From Calliopsis andreniformis (lineage: Eukaryota > Arthropoda > Insecta > Hymenoptera > Andrenidae): a stretch of DNA of 64,000 bases. The stretch lies in assembly GCF_051401765.1 (NCBI RefSeq), contig NW_027480493.1, forward strand, positions 62,001 to 126,000. Direction: 5' to 3'. Shown here piece after piece: positions 1-13,257 of this stretch; the first letter of the stretch is position 1; every line of letters starts with the position of its first letter. The position numbers and the translations under genes are program-made. The notes under the pieces were generated by a model. That model was given only the letters and a program-made list of their open reading frames with translations, ran no database searches and had not been told where the DNA came from.

Positions 1-158
1 CGTGGACTGACGGTTGAGGATTGAGGTTTGAGGATTGAGGATTGAGGATTGAGGACTGAGGATTGAGGATTGAGGATTGAGCATTGAGGATTGAAGATTG
101 AGGAATGGGGATTGAGGATTGATGATAGAGGATTAAGGATTGAGGATTGGGGATTGAG
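1..158 (+). repeat. Tail of a 1.8-kb-type HOR unit
   Basis: Bases 1-158 match 11286-11443 at an offset of 11285 bp, including the opening CGTGGACTGACGG. They are the last part of a unit whose start lies left of the window. Confidence 0.85.
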
Positions 159-1567
159 GATCTAGGATTGGAGATTGATTATTGAGGATTGAAGATTGAG
201 GATTGAGGATTGAGGATTGAGAATTGAGAATTGAGTGTGAGGACTGAGGGTTGAGGATTGAGGTTTGAGGAACGAGGATTGAGGATTGAGGATTGAGGAC
301 TGAGGATTGACGATTCAGTATTGAAGATTGAGGATTGATTACTGAGGATTGAGGATTGAGTATTGAGGATTGACGCTTGAGGATTGAGGATTGAGGATGG
401 AGGATTGAAGAGAGAGGACTGAGTGTTGAGGATTGCATGTTGAGAATTGATGTTTGAGGCTTGAGATTTGATTATTGAATATTGTGGATTGAGTATTGAA
501 CCATGAGAATTCAGGATATTCTTTTGAGTATTGAGAATTGAGGATTGATCGTTGAGTATTGAGGATTGATGGTTGAGGGTTGTGCGTTGAATATTGTGGA
601 TTGAGGATTGAAGATTGAGGATGGAGGATTGAGGATTGAAGATTGAGTATTGATGATTGAAGATTGAGGATTGAGGATTGAGGGTTGAGGTTTGAGAACG
701 AGTACTGACGGTTGCGGATTTAGGTTTGAGGATTGAGGATTGAGGATTGAGGACTGAAGATTGAATATTGATGATTGAAGATTGAGGATTCAGTATTGAT
801 GGTTGTGGACTGAGGACGAGGACTGAGGGTTGAGTATCGCTGTTTGAGGTCTGAGGATTGAGGATTGAGGATTGAGAATTGAGGATTGAGGATAGAGGAT
901 TGAAGATTGAGGATTGGGTATTGAGGATTGAAGGATGAGGATTGAGGATTGAGGATTGAGGATTGAGGATTGAAGACTGAGTATTGAGGATTGAATATTG
1001 AGGGTTGAGGATTCAGGACTGAGGATTGCGGATTGAGGATTGAGGATTGCATATTGAGTATTGGGGATTGAAGATTGAGGATTGAGAATTGAGGATTGAG
1101 GATTGAGGATTGAAGATTGAGGATTGGGGATTGAGGATTGACGATTGAGGATTGAGTATTGAGGATTGAGAATTGAGGATTGATTATTGAAGATTCAGTA
1201 TTGAGGATTGAAGATTGAGGATTGAGGATTGAGGATTGAAGATTGAAGATTGAGGATTGAGGATTGACGATTGAATATTGAGTATTGAGGATAGAAGATT
1301 GAGGATTGAGGATTGAGGGTTGAGGATTGAGGACGTGGACTGACGGTTGAGGATTGAGGTTTGAGGATTGAGGATTGAGGATTGAGGATTGAGGGTTGAG
1401 GATTGAGGACGTGGACTGACGGTTGAGGATTGAGGTTTGAGGATTGAGGATTGAGGATTGAGGACTGAGGATTGAGGATTGAGGATTGAGCATTGAGGAT
1501 TGAAGATTGAGGAATGGGGATTGAGGATTGATGATAGAGGATTAAGGATTGAGGATTGGGGATTGAG
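159..1567 (+). repeat. HOR unit, 1409 bp, 1.81-kb type with one 405-bp sub-repeat
   Basis: I start units at the landmark GATCTAGGATTGGAG (here 159, next at 1568). The left half matches 11444-12.05 kb at offset 11285 and the right half matches at offset 11690. This copy therefore has one 405-bp sub-repeat where the 1.81 kb unit has two. It contains five 6-bp monomers (near 237, 693, 813, 1333 and 1411), and 1409 modulo 7 equals -5, as expected. It carries one GAATTC island at 507. Confidence 0.85.
474..540 (+). repeat. GAATTC island (representative of at least 32)
   Basis: A strongly diverged stretch inside the array that stays in 7-bp register: ATTGAAC, CATGAGA, ATTCAGG, ATATTCT, TTTGAGT, ATTGAGA. 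GAATTC starts at 507, 3221, 4918, 7480, 9832, 10383, 11792, 13606, 15413, 20238, 22299, 25796, 27605, 30075, 33285, 33648, 36168, 36991, 39601, 43772, 44135, 45273, 46096, 48706, 52072, 54702, 56724, 59087, 61632, 62421, 62771 and 63553. I found no GAATTC outside this motif. Flanking monomers such as ATTGATT, ATTGAAT and ATTGTGG are also shared. It could be a protein-binding box or just the oldest landmark of the HOR; the sequence does not say which. Confidence 0.85.
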
Positions 1568-2865
1568 GATCTAGGATTGGAGATTGATTATTGAGGACTG
1601 AAGATTGAGGATTGAGGATTGAGGATTGAGAATTGAGAATTGAGTGTGAGGACTGAGGGTTGAGGATTGAGGTTTGAGGAACGAGGATTGAGGATTGAGG
1701 ATTGAGGACTGAGGATTGACGATTCAGTATTGAAGATTGAGGATTGATTACTGAGGATTGAGGATTGAGTATTGAGGATTGACGCTTGAGGATTGAGGAT
1801 TGAGGATAGAGGATTGAAGATTGAGGATTGGGTATTGAGGATTGAAGAATGAGGATTGAGGATTGAGGATTGAGGATTGAGGATTGAAGACTGTGTATTG
1901 AGGATTGAAGATTGAGGGTTGAGGATTCAGGACTGAGGATTGCGGATTGAGGATTGAGGATTGCATATTGAGTATTGGGGATTGAAGATTGAGGATTGAG
2001 TATTGAGGATTGAGGATTGAGGATTGAAGATTGAGGATTGAGGTTTGAGGATTGAGGATTAAGGATTGAGGACTGAAGATTGAATATTGATGATTGAAGA
2101 TTGAGGATTCAGTATTGATGGTTGTGGACTGAGGACGAGGACTGAGGGTTGAGTATCGCTGTTTGAGGTCTGAGGATTGAGGATTGAGGATTGAGAATTG
2201 AGGATTGAGGATAGAGGATTGAAGATTGAGGATTGGGTATTGAGGATTGAAGGATGAGGATTGAGGATTGAGGATTGAGGATTGAGGATTGAAGACTGAG
2301 TATTGAGGATTGAATATTGAGGGTTGAGGATTCAGGACTGAGGATTGCGGATTGAGGATTGAGGATTGCATATTGAGTATTGGGGATTGAAGATTGAGGA
2401 TTGAGAATTGAGGATTGAGGATTGAGGATTGAAGATTGAGGATTGGGGATTGAGGATTGACGATTGAGGATTGAGTATTGAGGATTGAGAATTGAGGATT
2501 GATTATTAAAGATTCAGTATTGAGGATTGAAGATTGAGGATTGAGGATTGAGGATTGAAGATTGAGGATTGAGGATTGAGGATTGACGATTGAATATTGA
2601 GTATTGAGGATTGAAGATTGAGGATTGAGGATTGAGGGTTGAGGATTGAGGACGTGGACTGACGGTTGAGGATTGAGGTTTGAGGATTGAGGATTGAGGA
2701 TTGAGGATTGAGGGTTGAGGATTGAGGACGTGGACTGACGTTTGAGGATTGAGGTTTGAGGATTGAGGATTGAGGATTGAGGATTGAGCATTGAGGATTG
2801 AAGATTGAGGAATGGGGATTGAGGATTGATGATAGAGGATTAAGGATTGAGGATTGGGGATTGAG
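1568..2865 (+). repeat. HOR unit, 1298 bp, 1.81-kb type lacking the GAATTC island
   Basis: The right part matches the 11444-13257 unit at offset 10392, and both 405-bp sub-repeats are present. About 516 bp is missing near 1800, including the GAATTC island: the sequence after the CGCTTGAGG monomers jumps directly to ATAGAGG. Four 6-mers are seen (near 1650, 2135, 2650 and 2728), and 1298 modulo 7 equals -4. Confidence 0.8.
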
Positions 2866-3995
2866 GATCTAGGATTGGAGATTGATTATTGAGGATTGAA
2901 GATTGAGGATTGAGGATTGAGGATTGAGAATTGAGAATTGAGAATTGAGTGTGAGGGCTGAGGGTTGAGGATTGAGGTTTGCGGAACGAGGATTGAGGAT
3001 TGAGGATTGAGGACTGAGGATTGACGATTCAGTATTGAAGATAGAGGATTGATTACTGAGGATTGAGGATTGAGGATTGAGGATTGACGCTTGAGGATTG
3101 AGGATTGAGGATGGAGGATTGAAGAGAGAGGACTGAGTGTTGAGGATTGCGTGTTGAGGATTGATGTTTGAGGATTGAGATTTGATTATTGAATATTGTG
3201 GATTGAGTATTGAACCATGAGAATTCAGGATATTCTTTTGAGTATTGAGAATTGAGGATTGATGGTTGAGTATTGAGGATTGATGGTTGAGGGCTGTGCG
3301 TTGAATATTGTGGATTGAGGATTGAAGATTGAGGATTGAGGATTGAGGATTGAAGATTGAGTATTGATGATTGAAGATTGAGGATTGAGGATTGAGGGTT
3401 GAGGATTGAGAACGAGGACTGACGGTTGAGGATTGAGGTTTGAGGATTGAGGATTGAGGATTGAGGACTGAAGATTGAATATTGATGATTGAAGATTGAG
3501 GATTCAGTATTGATGGTTGTGGACTGAGGACGAGGACTGAGGGTTGAGTATTGCTGTTTGGGGTCTGAGGATTGAGGATTGAGGATTGAGAATTGAGGAT
3601 TGAGGATAGAGGATTGAAGATTGAGGATTGGGTATTGAGGATTGAAGAATGAGGATTGAGGACTGAGGATTGAGGATTGAGGATTGAAGACTGTGTATTG
3701 AGGATTGAGGATTGAAGGTTGAGGATTGAGGATTGAGGATTGAGGATTGAGGATTGAGGATTGAGGATTGAGGATTGAATATTGAGTATTGAGTATTGAA
3801 GATTGAGAATTGAGTATTGAGGTTTGAGGATTGAGGACGTGGACTGACGGTTGAGGATTGAGGTTTGAGGATTGAGGATTGAGGATTGAGGACTGGGGAT
3901 TGAGGATTGAGGATTGAGCATTGAGGATTGAAGATTGAGGACTGGGGATTGAGGATTGATGATAGAGGATTAAGGATTGAGGATTGGGGATTGAG
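2866..3995 (+). repeat. HOR unit, 1130 bp, related to the 1.81-kb type
   Basis: The unit runs from the GATCTAGG landmark at 2866 to the next at 3996. It carries a GAATTC island at 3221 and four 6-mers (near 2950, 3411, 3529 and 3835); 1130 modulo 7 equals -4. Its end differs from the 1.81 kb unit and resembles the 29.7-30.8 kb unit. Confidence 0.75.
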
Positions 3996-5370
3996 GATCT
4001 AGGATTGGAGATTGATTATTGAGGATTGAAGATTGATGATTGAGGATTGAGGATTGAGAATTGAGAATTGAGTGTGAGGACTGAGGGTTGAGGACTGAGG
4101 TTCGAGGAACGAGGATTGAGGATTGAGGATTGAGGACTGAGGATTGACGATTCAGTACTGAAGATTGAGGATTGATGACTGAGGATTGAGGATTGAGGAT
4201 TGAGGATTGAAGATTGAGTATTGAGGATTGAAGATTGAGGATTGAGGATTGAGGATTGAGGATTGAGTATTGAGGATTGAGGATTGAGGATTGAGGATTG
4301 AGGATTGAAGGCTCAGTATTGAGGATTGAAGATTGAGAATTGAGGATTGAGGATTGAACATTGAGGACTGAGTGTTGAGGGTTGAGTGATGAGAATTTAT
4401 GTTTGTGGATAGTGGTTTGAAGATTGCAGATCGAGCATTGAGTGTTGAAAACTGTGAATTGAGGATATTCTACTGAGGATTGAGGATTGACTACTGATTG
4501 TTGAGGACTGAGGGCTGAAGACTGAGGACTCACGATTGAGGATTCAGAATTGAGGTTTGTGGACTGAGGATTGAGGATTGAAGATTGAGGATAGAGGATT
4601 GAGTATTGAAGATTCAGGATTTGGGGACTGAGGATTGAAGATTGAGGATTGAGGATTGAGGATTGAGGATTGAGGATTGAGGATTGAGGATTGAAGATTG
4701 AGGATTGGCTATTGAGGATTGAGGATTGAGGGTTGAGGTTTGAGGACGAGGACTGACGGTTGAGGATCGAGGATTGAGGATTGACGCATGAGGATTGAGG
4801 ATTGAGGATGGAGGATTGAAGAGAGAGGACTGAGTGTTGAGGATTGCGTGTTAAGAATTGATGTTTGAGGATTGAGATTTGATTATTGAATATTGTGGAA
4901 TGATTATTGAACCATGAGAATTCAGGATATTCTTTTGGGTATTGAGAATTGAGGATTGATGATTGAGTATTGAGGATTGATGGTTGAGGGTTGTGCGTTG
5001 AATATTGAGGATTGAGGATTGAGGATTGAGGATTGCGGACTGAGGATTGAGGATTGCAGATTGAGTATTGAGGATTGAAGATTGAGGATTGAGGATCGAG
5101 GATTGAGGATTGAGGATGAGGGCTGAGGGTTGAGGGTAGAGGTTTGAGGATTGAGGATTGAAGATTGAGGATTGAGGATTGAGGATTGAGGATTGAGGAT
5201 TGAAGATTGAGGATTGGGGATTGAGTATTGACGATTGAGGATTGAGTATTGAGAATTGAGAATTGAGGATTGATTATTGAAGATTGAGTATTGAGGATTG
5301 AAGATTGAGGATTGAGGTTTGAGGACTGAGGGCTGAGGATTGAGGATTGAGAATTGAGGATTGAGTATTG
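3996..5370 (+). repeat. GGCTCAG-type block, first of five copies
   Basis: The block is marked by GAAGGCTCAGTATTGAG near 4308, then a GATATTCT island without GAATTC (near 4467), then a GAATTC island at 4918. Matching blocks start at 19316 (offset 15320), 21377 (offset 17381), 26781 and, shortened, 30850. Inside are runs of identical ATTGAGG monomers, for example around 4640-4700. Confidence 0.8.
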
Positions 5371-7729
5371 AGTATTGTAGATTGAGGATTGGGTATTGCG
5401 GATTGAAGAATGTGGATTGAGGATTGAGGATTGAGGATTGAGGATTGAGGATTGAAAATTGAGGATTGAGGATTGAGGATTGAGGATTGAATATTGAGTA
5501 TTGAGTATTGAGGATTGAAGATTGAGGATTGAGGATTGAGGGTTGAGGATTGAGGACGTGGACTGACGGTTGAGGATTGAGGTTTGAGGATTGAGGATAG
5601 AGGATTGAGGACTGAGGATTGAGGATTGAGTATTGAGCAATGAGGATTGAAGATTGAGGAATGGGGATTGAGAATTGATGATAGAGGATTGAGGATTGAG
5701 GATTGAAGATTGAGGATTGGTGATTGAGGATTGACGATTGAGGATTGAGTATTGAGGATTGAGAATTGAGGATTGATTATTGAAGAATGAGTATTGAGGA
5801 TTGAAGATTGAGGATTGAGGATTGAGGATTGAAGATTGAGGATTGAGGATTGAGGATTGAGGATTGAATATTGAGTATTGAGGATTGAAGATTGAGGATT
5901 GAGGATTGAGGTTTGAGGACTGAGGACGTGGACTGACGGTTGAGGATTGAGGTTTGAGGATTGAGTATTGAGGATTGAGGACTGAGGATTGAGGATTGAG
6001 GATTGAGCATTGAGGATCGAAGATTGAGGACTGGGGATTGAGGATTGATGATAGAGGATTAAGGATTGAGGATTGGGTATTGAGGATTGAACATTGAGGA
6101 TTGAGGATTGAGTATTGAGGATTGAGGACTGGGGACTGAGTGTTGAGTGTTGAATGATGAGAATTGATGTTTGTGGATAGAGATTTGAAAATTGCTGATT
6201 GAGTATTGGGTATTGAAAACTGTGAATTGATGATATTCTATTGAAGATTGAGTATTGAGGATTGAAGATTGAGGATTGAGGTTTGAGGACTGAGGGCTGA
6301 GGATTGAGGATTGAGAATTGAGGATTGAGTATTGAGTATTGTAGATTGAGGATTGGGTATTGCGGATTGAAGAATGTGGATTGAGGATTGAGGATTGAGC
6401 ATTGAAGATTGAGGATTGGGTTTTGCGGATTGAACATTGGGGATTGAGGATTGAGGATTGAGGATTGAGGATTGAGGATTGAGGACTGAAGATTGAATAT
6501 TGATGATTGAAGATTGAGGATTGAGTATTGATGGTTGTGGATTGAGGACGAGGTCTGAGGGTTGAGTATTGCTGTTTGAGGTCTGAGGATTGAGGATTGA
6601 GGATTGAGAATTGAGGATTGAGGATTGAGGATTGAAGATTGAGGATTGGGTATTGACGATTGAAGAATGAGGATTGAGGATTGAGGACTGAGGATTGAGG
6701 ATTGAGGATTGAGGATTGAGGATGAGGGCTGAGGGTTGAGGATTGAGGTTTGACGACTGAGGGCTGAGGATTGAGGATTGAGAATTGAGGATTGAGTATT
6801 GAGTATTGTAGATTGAGGATTGGGTATTGCGGATTGAAGAATGTGGATTGAGGATTGAGGATTGAGGGTTGAGTATTGAAGATTGAGGATTGAGGATTGA
6901 GGATTGAGGATTGAATATTTAGTATTGAGGATTGAAGATTGAGGATTGAGGATTGAGGGTTGAGGATTGAGGACGTGGACTGACGGTTGAGGATTGAGGT
7001 TTGAGGATTGAGGATTGAGGATTGAGGACTGAGGATTGAGGATTGAGGATTGAGCATTGAGGATTGAAGATTGAGGAATGGGGATTGAGGATTGATAATA
7101 GAGGATTAAGGATTGAGGATTGGGGATTGAGGATCTAGGATTGGAGATTGATTATTGAGGATTGAAGATTGAGGATTGAGGATTGAGGATTGAGAATTGA
7201 GAATTGAGTGTGAGGACTGAGGGTTGAGGATTGAGGTTTGAGGAACGAGGATTGAGGATTGAGGATTGAGGACTGAGGATTGACGATTCAGTATTGAAGA
7301 TTGAGGATTGATTACTGAGGATTGAGGATTGAGGATTGAGGATTGACGCTTGAGGATTGAGGATTGAGGATGGAGGATTGAAGAGGGAGGACTGAGTGTT
7401 GAGGATTGCGTGTTGAGGATTGATGTTTGAGGATTGAGATTTGATTATTGAATATTGTGGATTGAGTATTGAACCATGAGAATTCAGGATATTCTTTTGA
7501 GTATTGAGAATTGAGGATTGATGGTTGAGTATTGAGGATTGATGGTTGATGGTTGTGCGTTGAATATTGTGGATTGAGGATTGAAGATTGAGGATTGAGG
7601 ATTGAGGATTGAAGATTGAGTATTGATGATTGAAGATTGAGGATTGGGGATTGAGGGTTGAGGTTTGAGAACGAGGACTGACGGTTGAGGATTGAGGTTT
7701 GAGGATTGAGAATTGAGGATTGAGTATTG
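5371..7729 (+). repeat. 2.35-kb HOR, tandem copy 1
   Basis: This begins at AGTATTGTAGATTG (5371), which recurs at 7730 and 10082. The first part is offset 2359 bp from copy 2. After an extra ATTGAGT-type monomer near 5490 the offset becomes 2352. It carries a GAATTC island at 7480 and a GATATTCT island near 6215. Confidence 0.88.
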
Positions 7730-10081
7730 AGTATTGTAGATTGAGGATTGGGTATTGCGGATTGAAGAATGTGGATTGAGGATTGAGGATTGAGGATTGA
7801 GGATTGAGGATTGAAAATTGAGGATTGAGGATTGAGGATTGAGGATTGAATATTGAGTATTGAGGATTGAAGATTGAGGATTGAGGATTGAGGGTTGAGG
7901 ATTGAGGACGTGGACTGACGGTTGAGGATTGAGGTTTGAGGATTGAGGATAGAGGATTGAGGACTGAGGATTGAGGATTGAGTATTGAGCAATGAGGATT
8001 GAAGATTGAGGAATGGGGATTGAGAATTGATGATAGAGGATTGAGGATTGAGGATTGAAGATTGAGGATTGGTGATTGAGGATTGACGATTGAGGATTGA
8101 GTATTGTGGATTGAGAATTGAGGATTGATTATTGAAGAATGAGTATTGAGGATTGAAGATTGAGGATTGAGGATTGAGGATTGAAGATTGAGGATTGAGG
8201 ATTGAGGATTGAGGATTGAATATTGAGTATTGAGGATTGAAGATTGAGGATTGAGGATTGAGGTTTGAGGACTGAGGACGTGGACTGACGGTTGAGGATT
8301 GAGGTTTGAGGATTGAGTATTGAGGATTGAGGACTGAGGATTGAGGATTGAGGATTGAGCATTGAGGATCGAAGATTGAGGACTGGGGATTGAGGATTGA
8401 TGATAGAGGATTAAGGATTGAGGATTGGGTATTGAGGATTGAACATTGATGATTGAGGATTGAGTATTGAGGATTGAGGACTGGGGACTGAGTGTTGAGT
8501 GTTGAATGATGAGAATTGATGTTTGTGGGTAGAGATTTGAAAATTGCTGATTGAGTATTGGGTATTGAAAACTGTGAATTGATGATATTCTATTGAAGAT
8601 TGAGTATTGAGGATTGAAGATTGAGGATTGAGGTTTGAGGACTGAGGGCTGAGGATTGAGGATTGAGAATTGAGGATTGAGTATTGAGTATTGTAGATTG
8701 AGGATTGGGTATTGCGGATTGAAGAATGTGGATTGAGGATTGAGGATTGAGCATTGAAGATTGAGGATTGGGTTTTGCGGATTGAACATTGGGGATTGAG
8801 GATTGAGGATTGAGGATTGAGGATTGAGGATTGAGGACTGAAGATTGAATATTGATGATTGAAGATTGAGGATTGAGTATTGATGGTTGTGGATTGAGGA
8901 CGAGGTCTGAGGGTTGAGTATTGCTGTTTGAGGTCTGAGGATTGAGGATTGAGGATTGAGAATTGAGGATTGAGGATTGAGGATTGAAGATTGTGGATTG
9001 GGTATTGACGATTGAAGAATGAGGATTGAGGATTGAGGACTGAGGATTGAGGATTGAGGATTGAGGATTGAGGATGAGGGCTGAGGGTTGAGGATTGAGG
9101 TTTGACGACTGAGGGCTGAGGATTGAGGATTGAGAATTGAGGATTGAGTATTGAGTATTGTAGATTGAGGATTGGGTATTGCGGATTGAAGAATGTGGAT
9201 TGAGGATTGAGGATTGAGGGTTGAGTATTGAAGATTGAGGATTGAGGATTGAGGATTGAGGATTGAATATTTAGTATTGAGGATTGAAGATTGAGGATTG
9301 AGGATTGAGGGTTGAGGATTGAGGACGTGGACTGACGGTTGAGGATTGAGGTTTGAGGATTGAGGATTGAGGATTGAGGACTGAGGATTGAGGATTGAGG
9401 ATTGAGCATTGAGGATTGAAGATTGAGGAATGGGGATTGAGGATTGATAATAGAGGATTAAGGATTGAGGATTGGGGATTGAGGATCTAGGATTGGAGAT
9501 TGATTATTGAGGATTGAAGATTGTGGATTGAGGATTGAGGATTGAGAATTGAGAATTGAGTGTGAGGACTGAGGGTTGAGGATTGAGGTTTGAGGAACGA
9601 GGATTGAGGATTGAGGATTGAGGACTGAGGATTGACGATTCAGTATTGAAGATTGAGGATTGATTACTGAGGATTGAGGATTGAGGATTGAGGATTGACG
9701 CTTGAGGATTGAGGATTGAGGATGGAGGATTGAAGAGAGAGGACTGAGTGTTGAGGATTGCGTGTTGAGGATTGATGTTTGAGGATTGAGATTTGATTAT
9801 TGAATATTGTGGATTGAGTATTGAACCATGAGAATTCAGGATATTCTTTTGAGTATTGAGAATTGAGGATTGATGGTTGAGTATTGAGGATTGATGGTTG
9901 ATGGTTGTGCGTTGAATATTGTGGATTGAGGATTGAAGATTGAGGATTGAGGATTGAGGATTGAAGATTGAGTATTGATGATTGAAGATTGAGGATTGGG
10001 GATTGAGGGTTGAGGTTTGAGAACGAGGACTGACGGTTGAGGATTGAGGTTTGAGGATTGAGAATTGAGGATTGAGTATTG
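7730..10081 (+). repeat. 2.35-kb HOR, tandem copy 2 (2352 bp)
   Basis: This is a near-exact copy of the preceding unit, with only scattered single-base changes. The landmark interval 7132 to 9484 is exactly 2352 bp and contains seven 6-mers (near 7209, 7670, 7908, 8278, 8900, 9074 and 9326), which explains why it is a multiple of 7. It carries a GAATTC island at 9832. Homology continues only to about 10130, where a third copy is cut off. Confidence 0.88.
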
Positions 10082-10146
10082 AGTATTGTAGATTGAGGAT
10101 TGGGTATTGCGGATTGAAGAATGTGGATTGATGATTGAGGATTGAG
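10082..10146 (+). repeat. Start of a truncated third 2.35-kb unit
   Basis: AGTATTGTAG at 10082 begins a third copy. It breaks within about 50 bp at ATTGATGATTGAGG, directly before the GATCTAGAATTGG landmark of the next unit type. Confidence 0.7.
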
Positions 10147-11443
10147 GATCTAGAATTGGAGATTGATTATTGAGGATTGAAGATTGAGGATTGAGGATTG
10201 AGCATTGACAATTGAGAATTGAGTGTCAGGGCTGAGGGTTGAGGATTGACGCTTGAGGATTGAGGATTGAGGATGGAGGATTGAAGAGAGAGGACTGAGT
10301 GTTGAGGATTGCGTGTTGAGGATTGATGTTTGAGGATTGAGATTTGATTATTGAATATTGTGGATTGAGTATTGAACCATGAGAATTCAGGATATTCTTT
10401 TGAGTATTGAGAATTGAGGATTGATGGTTGAGTATTGAGGATTGATGGTTGAGGGTTGTGCGTTGAATATTGTGGATTGAGGATTGAAGATTGAGGATTG
10501 AGTATTGAGGATTGAAGATTGAGTATTGATGATTGAAGATTGAGGATTGAGGATTGAGGGTTGAGGTTTGAGAACGAGGACTGACGGTTGAGGATTGAGG
10601 TTTGAGGATTGAGGATTAAGGATTGAGGACTGAAGATTGAATATTGATGATTGAAGATTGAGGATTCAGTATTGATGGTTGTGGACTGAGGACGAGGACT
10701 GAGGGTTGAGTATCGCTGTTTGAGGTCTGAGGATTGAGGATTGAGGATTGAGAATTGAGGATTGAGGATAGAGGATTGAAGATTGAGGATTGGGTATTGA
10801 GGATTGAAGGATGAGGATTGAGGATTGAGGATTGAGGATTGAGGATTGAAGACTGAGTATTGAGGATTGAATATTGAGGGTTGAGGATTCAGGACTGAGG
10901 ATTGCGGATTGAGGATTGAGGATTGCATATTGAGTATTGGGGATTGAAGATTGAGGATTGAGAATTGAGGATTGAGGATTGAGGATTGAAGATTGAGGAT
11001 TGGGGATTGAGGATTGACGATTGAGGATTGAGTATTGAGGATTGAGAATTGAGGATTGATTATTGAAGATTCAGTATTGAGGATTGAAGATTGAGGATTG
11101 AGGATTGAGGGTTGAAGATTGAGGATTGAGGATTGAGGATTGACGATTGAATATTGAGTATTGAGGATTGAAGATTGAGGATTGAGGATTGAGGGTTGAG
11201 GATTGAGGACGTGGACTGACGGTTGAGGATTGAGGTTTGAGGATTGAGGATTGAGGATTGAGGATTGAGGGTTGAGGATGGAGGACGTGGACTGACGGTT
11301 GAGGATTGAGGTTTGAGGATTGAGGATTGAGGATTGAGGACTGAGGATTGAGGATTGAGGATTGAGCATTGAGGATTGAAGATTGAGGAATGGGGATTGA
11401 GGATTGATGATAGAGGATTAAGGATTGAGGATTGGGGATTGAG
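10147..11443 (+). repeat. 1297-bp HOR unit (GATCTAGAATTGG type)
   Basis: The landmark GATCTAGAATTGG at 10147 has a G-to-A change relative to GATCTAGGATTGG. The same type recurs at 36755-38051 and 45860-47156 with identical length. Five 6-mers are present (GTCAGG near 10217, ACGAGG near 10573 and 10691, ACGTGG near 11206 and 11284), and 1297 modulo 7 equals -5. It carries a GAATTC island at 10383. Confidence 0.85.
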
Positions 11444-13257
11444 GATCTAGGATTGGAGATTGATTATTGAGGGTTGAAGATTGAGGATTGAGGATTGAGG
11501 ATTGAGAATTGAGAATTGAGTGTGAGGACTGAGGGTTGAGGATTGAGGTTTGAGGAACGAGGATTGAGGATTGAGGATTGAGGACTGAGGATTGACGATT
11601 CAGTATTGAAGATTGAGGATTGATTACTGAGGATTGAGGATTGAGTATTGAGGATTGACGCTTGAGGATTGAGGATTGAGGATGGAGGATTGAAGAGAGA
11701 GGACTGAGTGTTGAGGATTGCATGTTGAGAATTGATGTTTGAGGATTGAGATTTGATTATTGAATATTGTGGATTGTGTATTGAACCATGAGAATTCAGG
11801 ATATTCTTTTGAGTATTGAGAATTGAGGATTGATCGTTGAGTATTGAGGATTGATGGTTGAGGGTTGTGCGTTGAATATTGTGGATTGAGGATTGAAGAT
11901 TGAGGATGGAGGATTGAGGATTGAAGATTGAGTATTGATGATTGAAGATTGAGGATTGAGGATTGAGGGTTGAGGTTTGAGAACGAGTACTGACGGTTGC
12001 GGATTTAGGTTTGAGGATTGAGGATTGAGGATTGAGGACTGAAGATTGAATATTCATGATTGAAGATTGAGGATTCAGTATTGATGGTTGTGGATTGAGG
12101 ACGAGGACTGAGGGTTGAGTATTGCTGTTTGAGGTCTGAGGATTGAGGATTGAGGATTGAGAATTGAGGATTGAGGATAGAGGATTGAAGATTGAGGATT
12201 GGGTATTGAGGATTGAAGAATGAGGATTGAGGATTGAGGATTGAGGATTGAGGATTGAAGACTGTGTATTGAGGATTGAAGATTGAGGGTTGAGGATTCA
12301 GGACTGAGGATTGCGGATTGAGGATTGAGGATTGCATATTGAGTATTGGGGATTGAAGATTGAGGATTGAGTATTGAGGATTGTGGATTGAGGATTGAAG
12401 ATTGAGGATTGAGGTTTGAGGATTGAGGATTAAGGATTGAGGACTGAAGATTGAATATTGATGATTGAAGATTGAGGATTCAGTATTGATGGTTGTGGAC
12501 TGAGGACGAGGACTGAGGGTTGAGTATCGCTGTTTGAGGTCTGAGGATTGAGGATTGAGGATTGAGAATTGAGGATTGAGGATAGAGGATTGAAGATTGA
12601 GGATTGGGTATTGAGGATTGAAGGATGAGGATTGAGGATTGAGGATTGAGGATTGAGGATTGAAGACTGAGTATTGAGGATTGAATATTGAGGGTTGAGG
12701 ATTCAGGACTGAGGATTGCGGATTGAGGATTGAGGATTGCATATTGAGTATTGGGGATTGAAGACTGAGGATTGAGAATTGAGGATTGAGGATTGAGGAT
12801 TGAAGATTGAGGATTGGGGATTGAGGATTGACGATTGAGGATTGAGTATTGAGGATTGAGAATTGAGGATTGATTATTGAAGATTCAGTATTGAGGATTG
12901 AAGATTGAGGATTGAGGATTGAGGATTGAAGATTGAGGATTGAGGATTGAGGATTGACGATTGAATATTGAGTATTGAGGATTGAAGATTGAGGATTGAG
13001 GATTGAGGGTTGAGGATTGAGGACGTGGACTGACGGTTGAGGATTGAGGTTTGAGGATTGAGGATTGAGGATTGAGGATTGAGGGTTGAGGATTGAGGAC
13101 GTGGACTGACGGTTGAGGATTGAGGTTTGAGGATTGAGGATTGAGGATTGAGGACTGAGGATTGAGGATTGAGGATTGAGCATTGAGGATTGAAGATTGA
13201 GGAATGGGGATTGAGGATTGATGATAGAGGATTAAGGATTGAGGATTGGGGATTGAG
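11444..13257 (+). repeat. 1.81-kb HOR, tandem copy 1 (1814 bp)
   Basis: The unit spans GATCTAGG landmarks 11444 to 13258. It holds six 6-mers (near 11518, 11970, 12098, 12512, 13021 and 13098), and 1814 modulo 7 equals -6. It contains a GAATTC island at 11792 and two 405-bp sub-repeats. Confidence 0.9.
12042..12851 (+). repeat. 405-bp sub-repeat, two tandem copies inside the 1.81-kb HOR
   Basis: About 12042-12446 and 12447-12851 are paralogous at offset 405 bp: each carries GATTCAGTATTGATGG, then GGTTGTGG, an ACGAGG 6-mer and a CTGTTTGAGG monomer pair. 405 is 58 monomers minus one base, matching one 6-mer per copy. On the - strand the copies read as a 135-residue repeat. Boundaries are approximate because flanking monomers are identical. 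Confidence 0.8.

Noticed and set aside
474..540. GAATTC islands as remnants of an inserted transposon
   Set aside because: They keep the 7-bp register (ATTGAAC, CATGAGA, ATTCAGG, ATATTCT), have no terminal repeats or target-site duplications, and grade into ordinary monomers.
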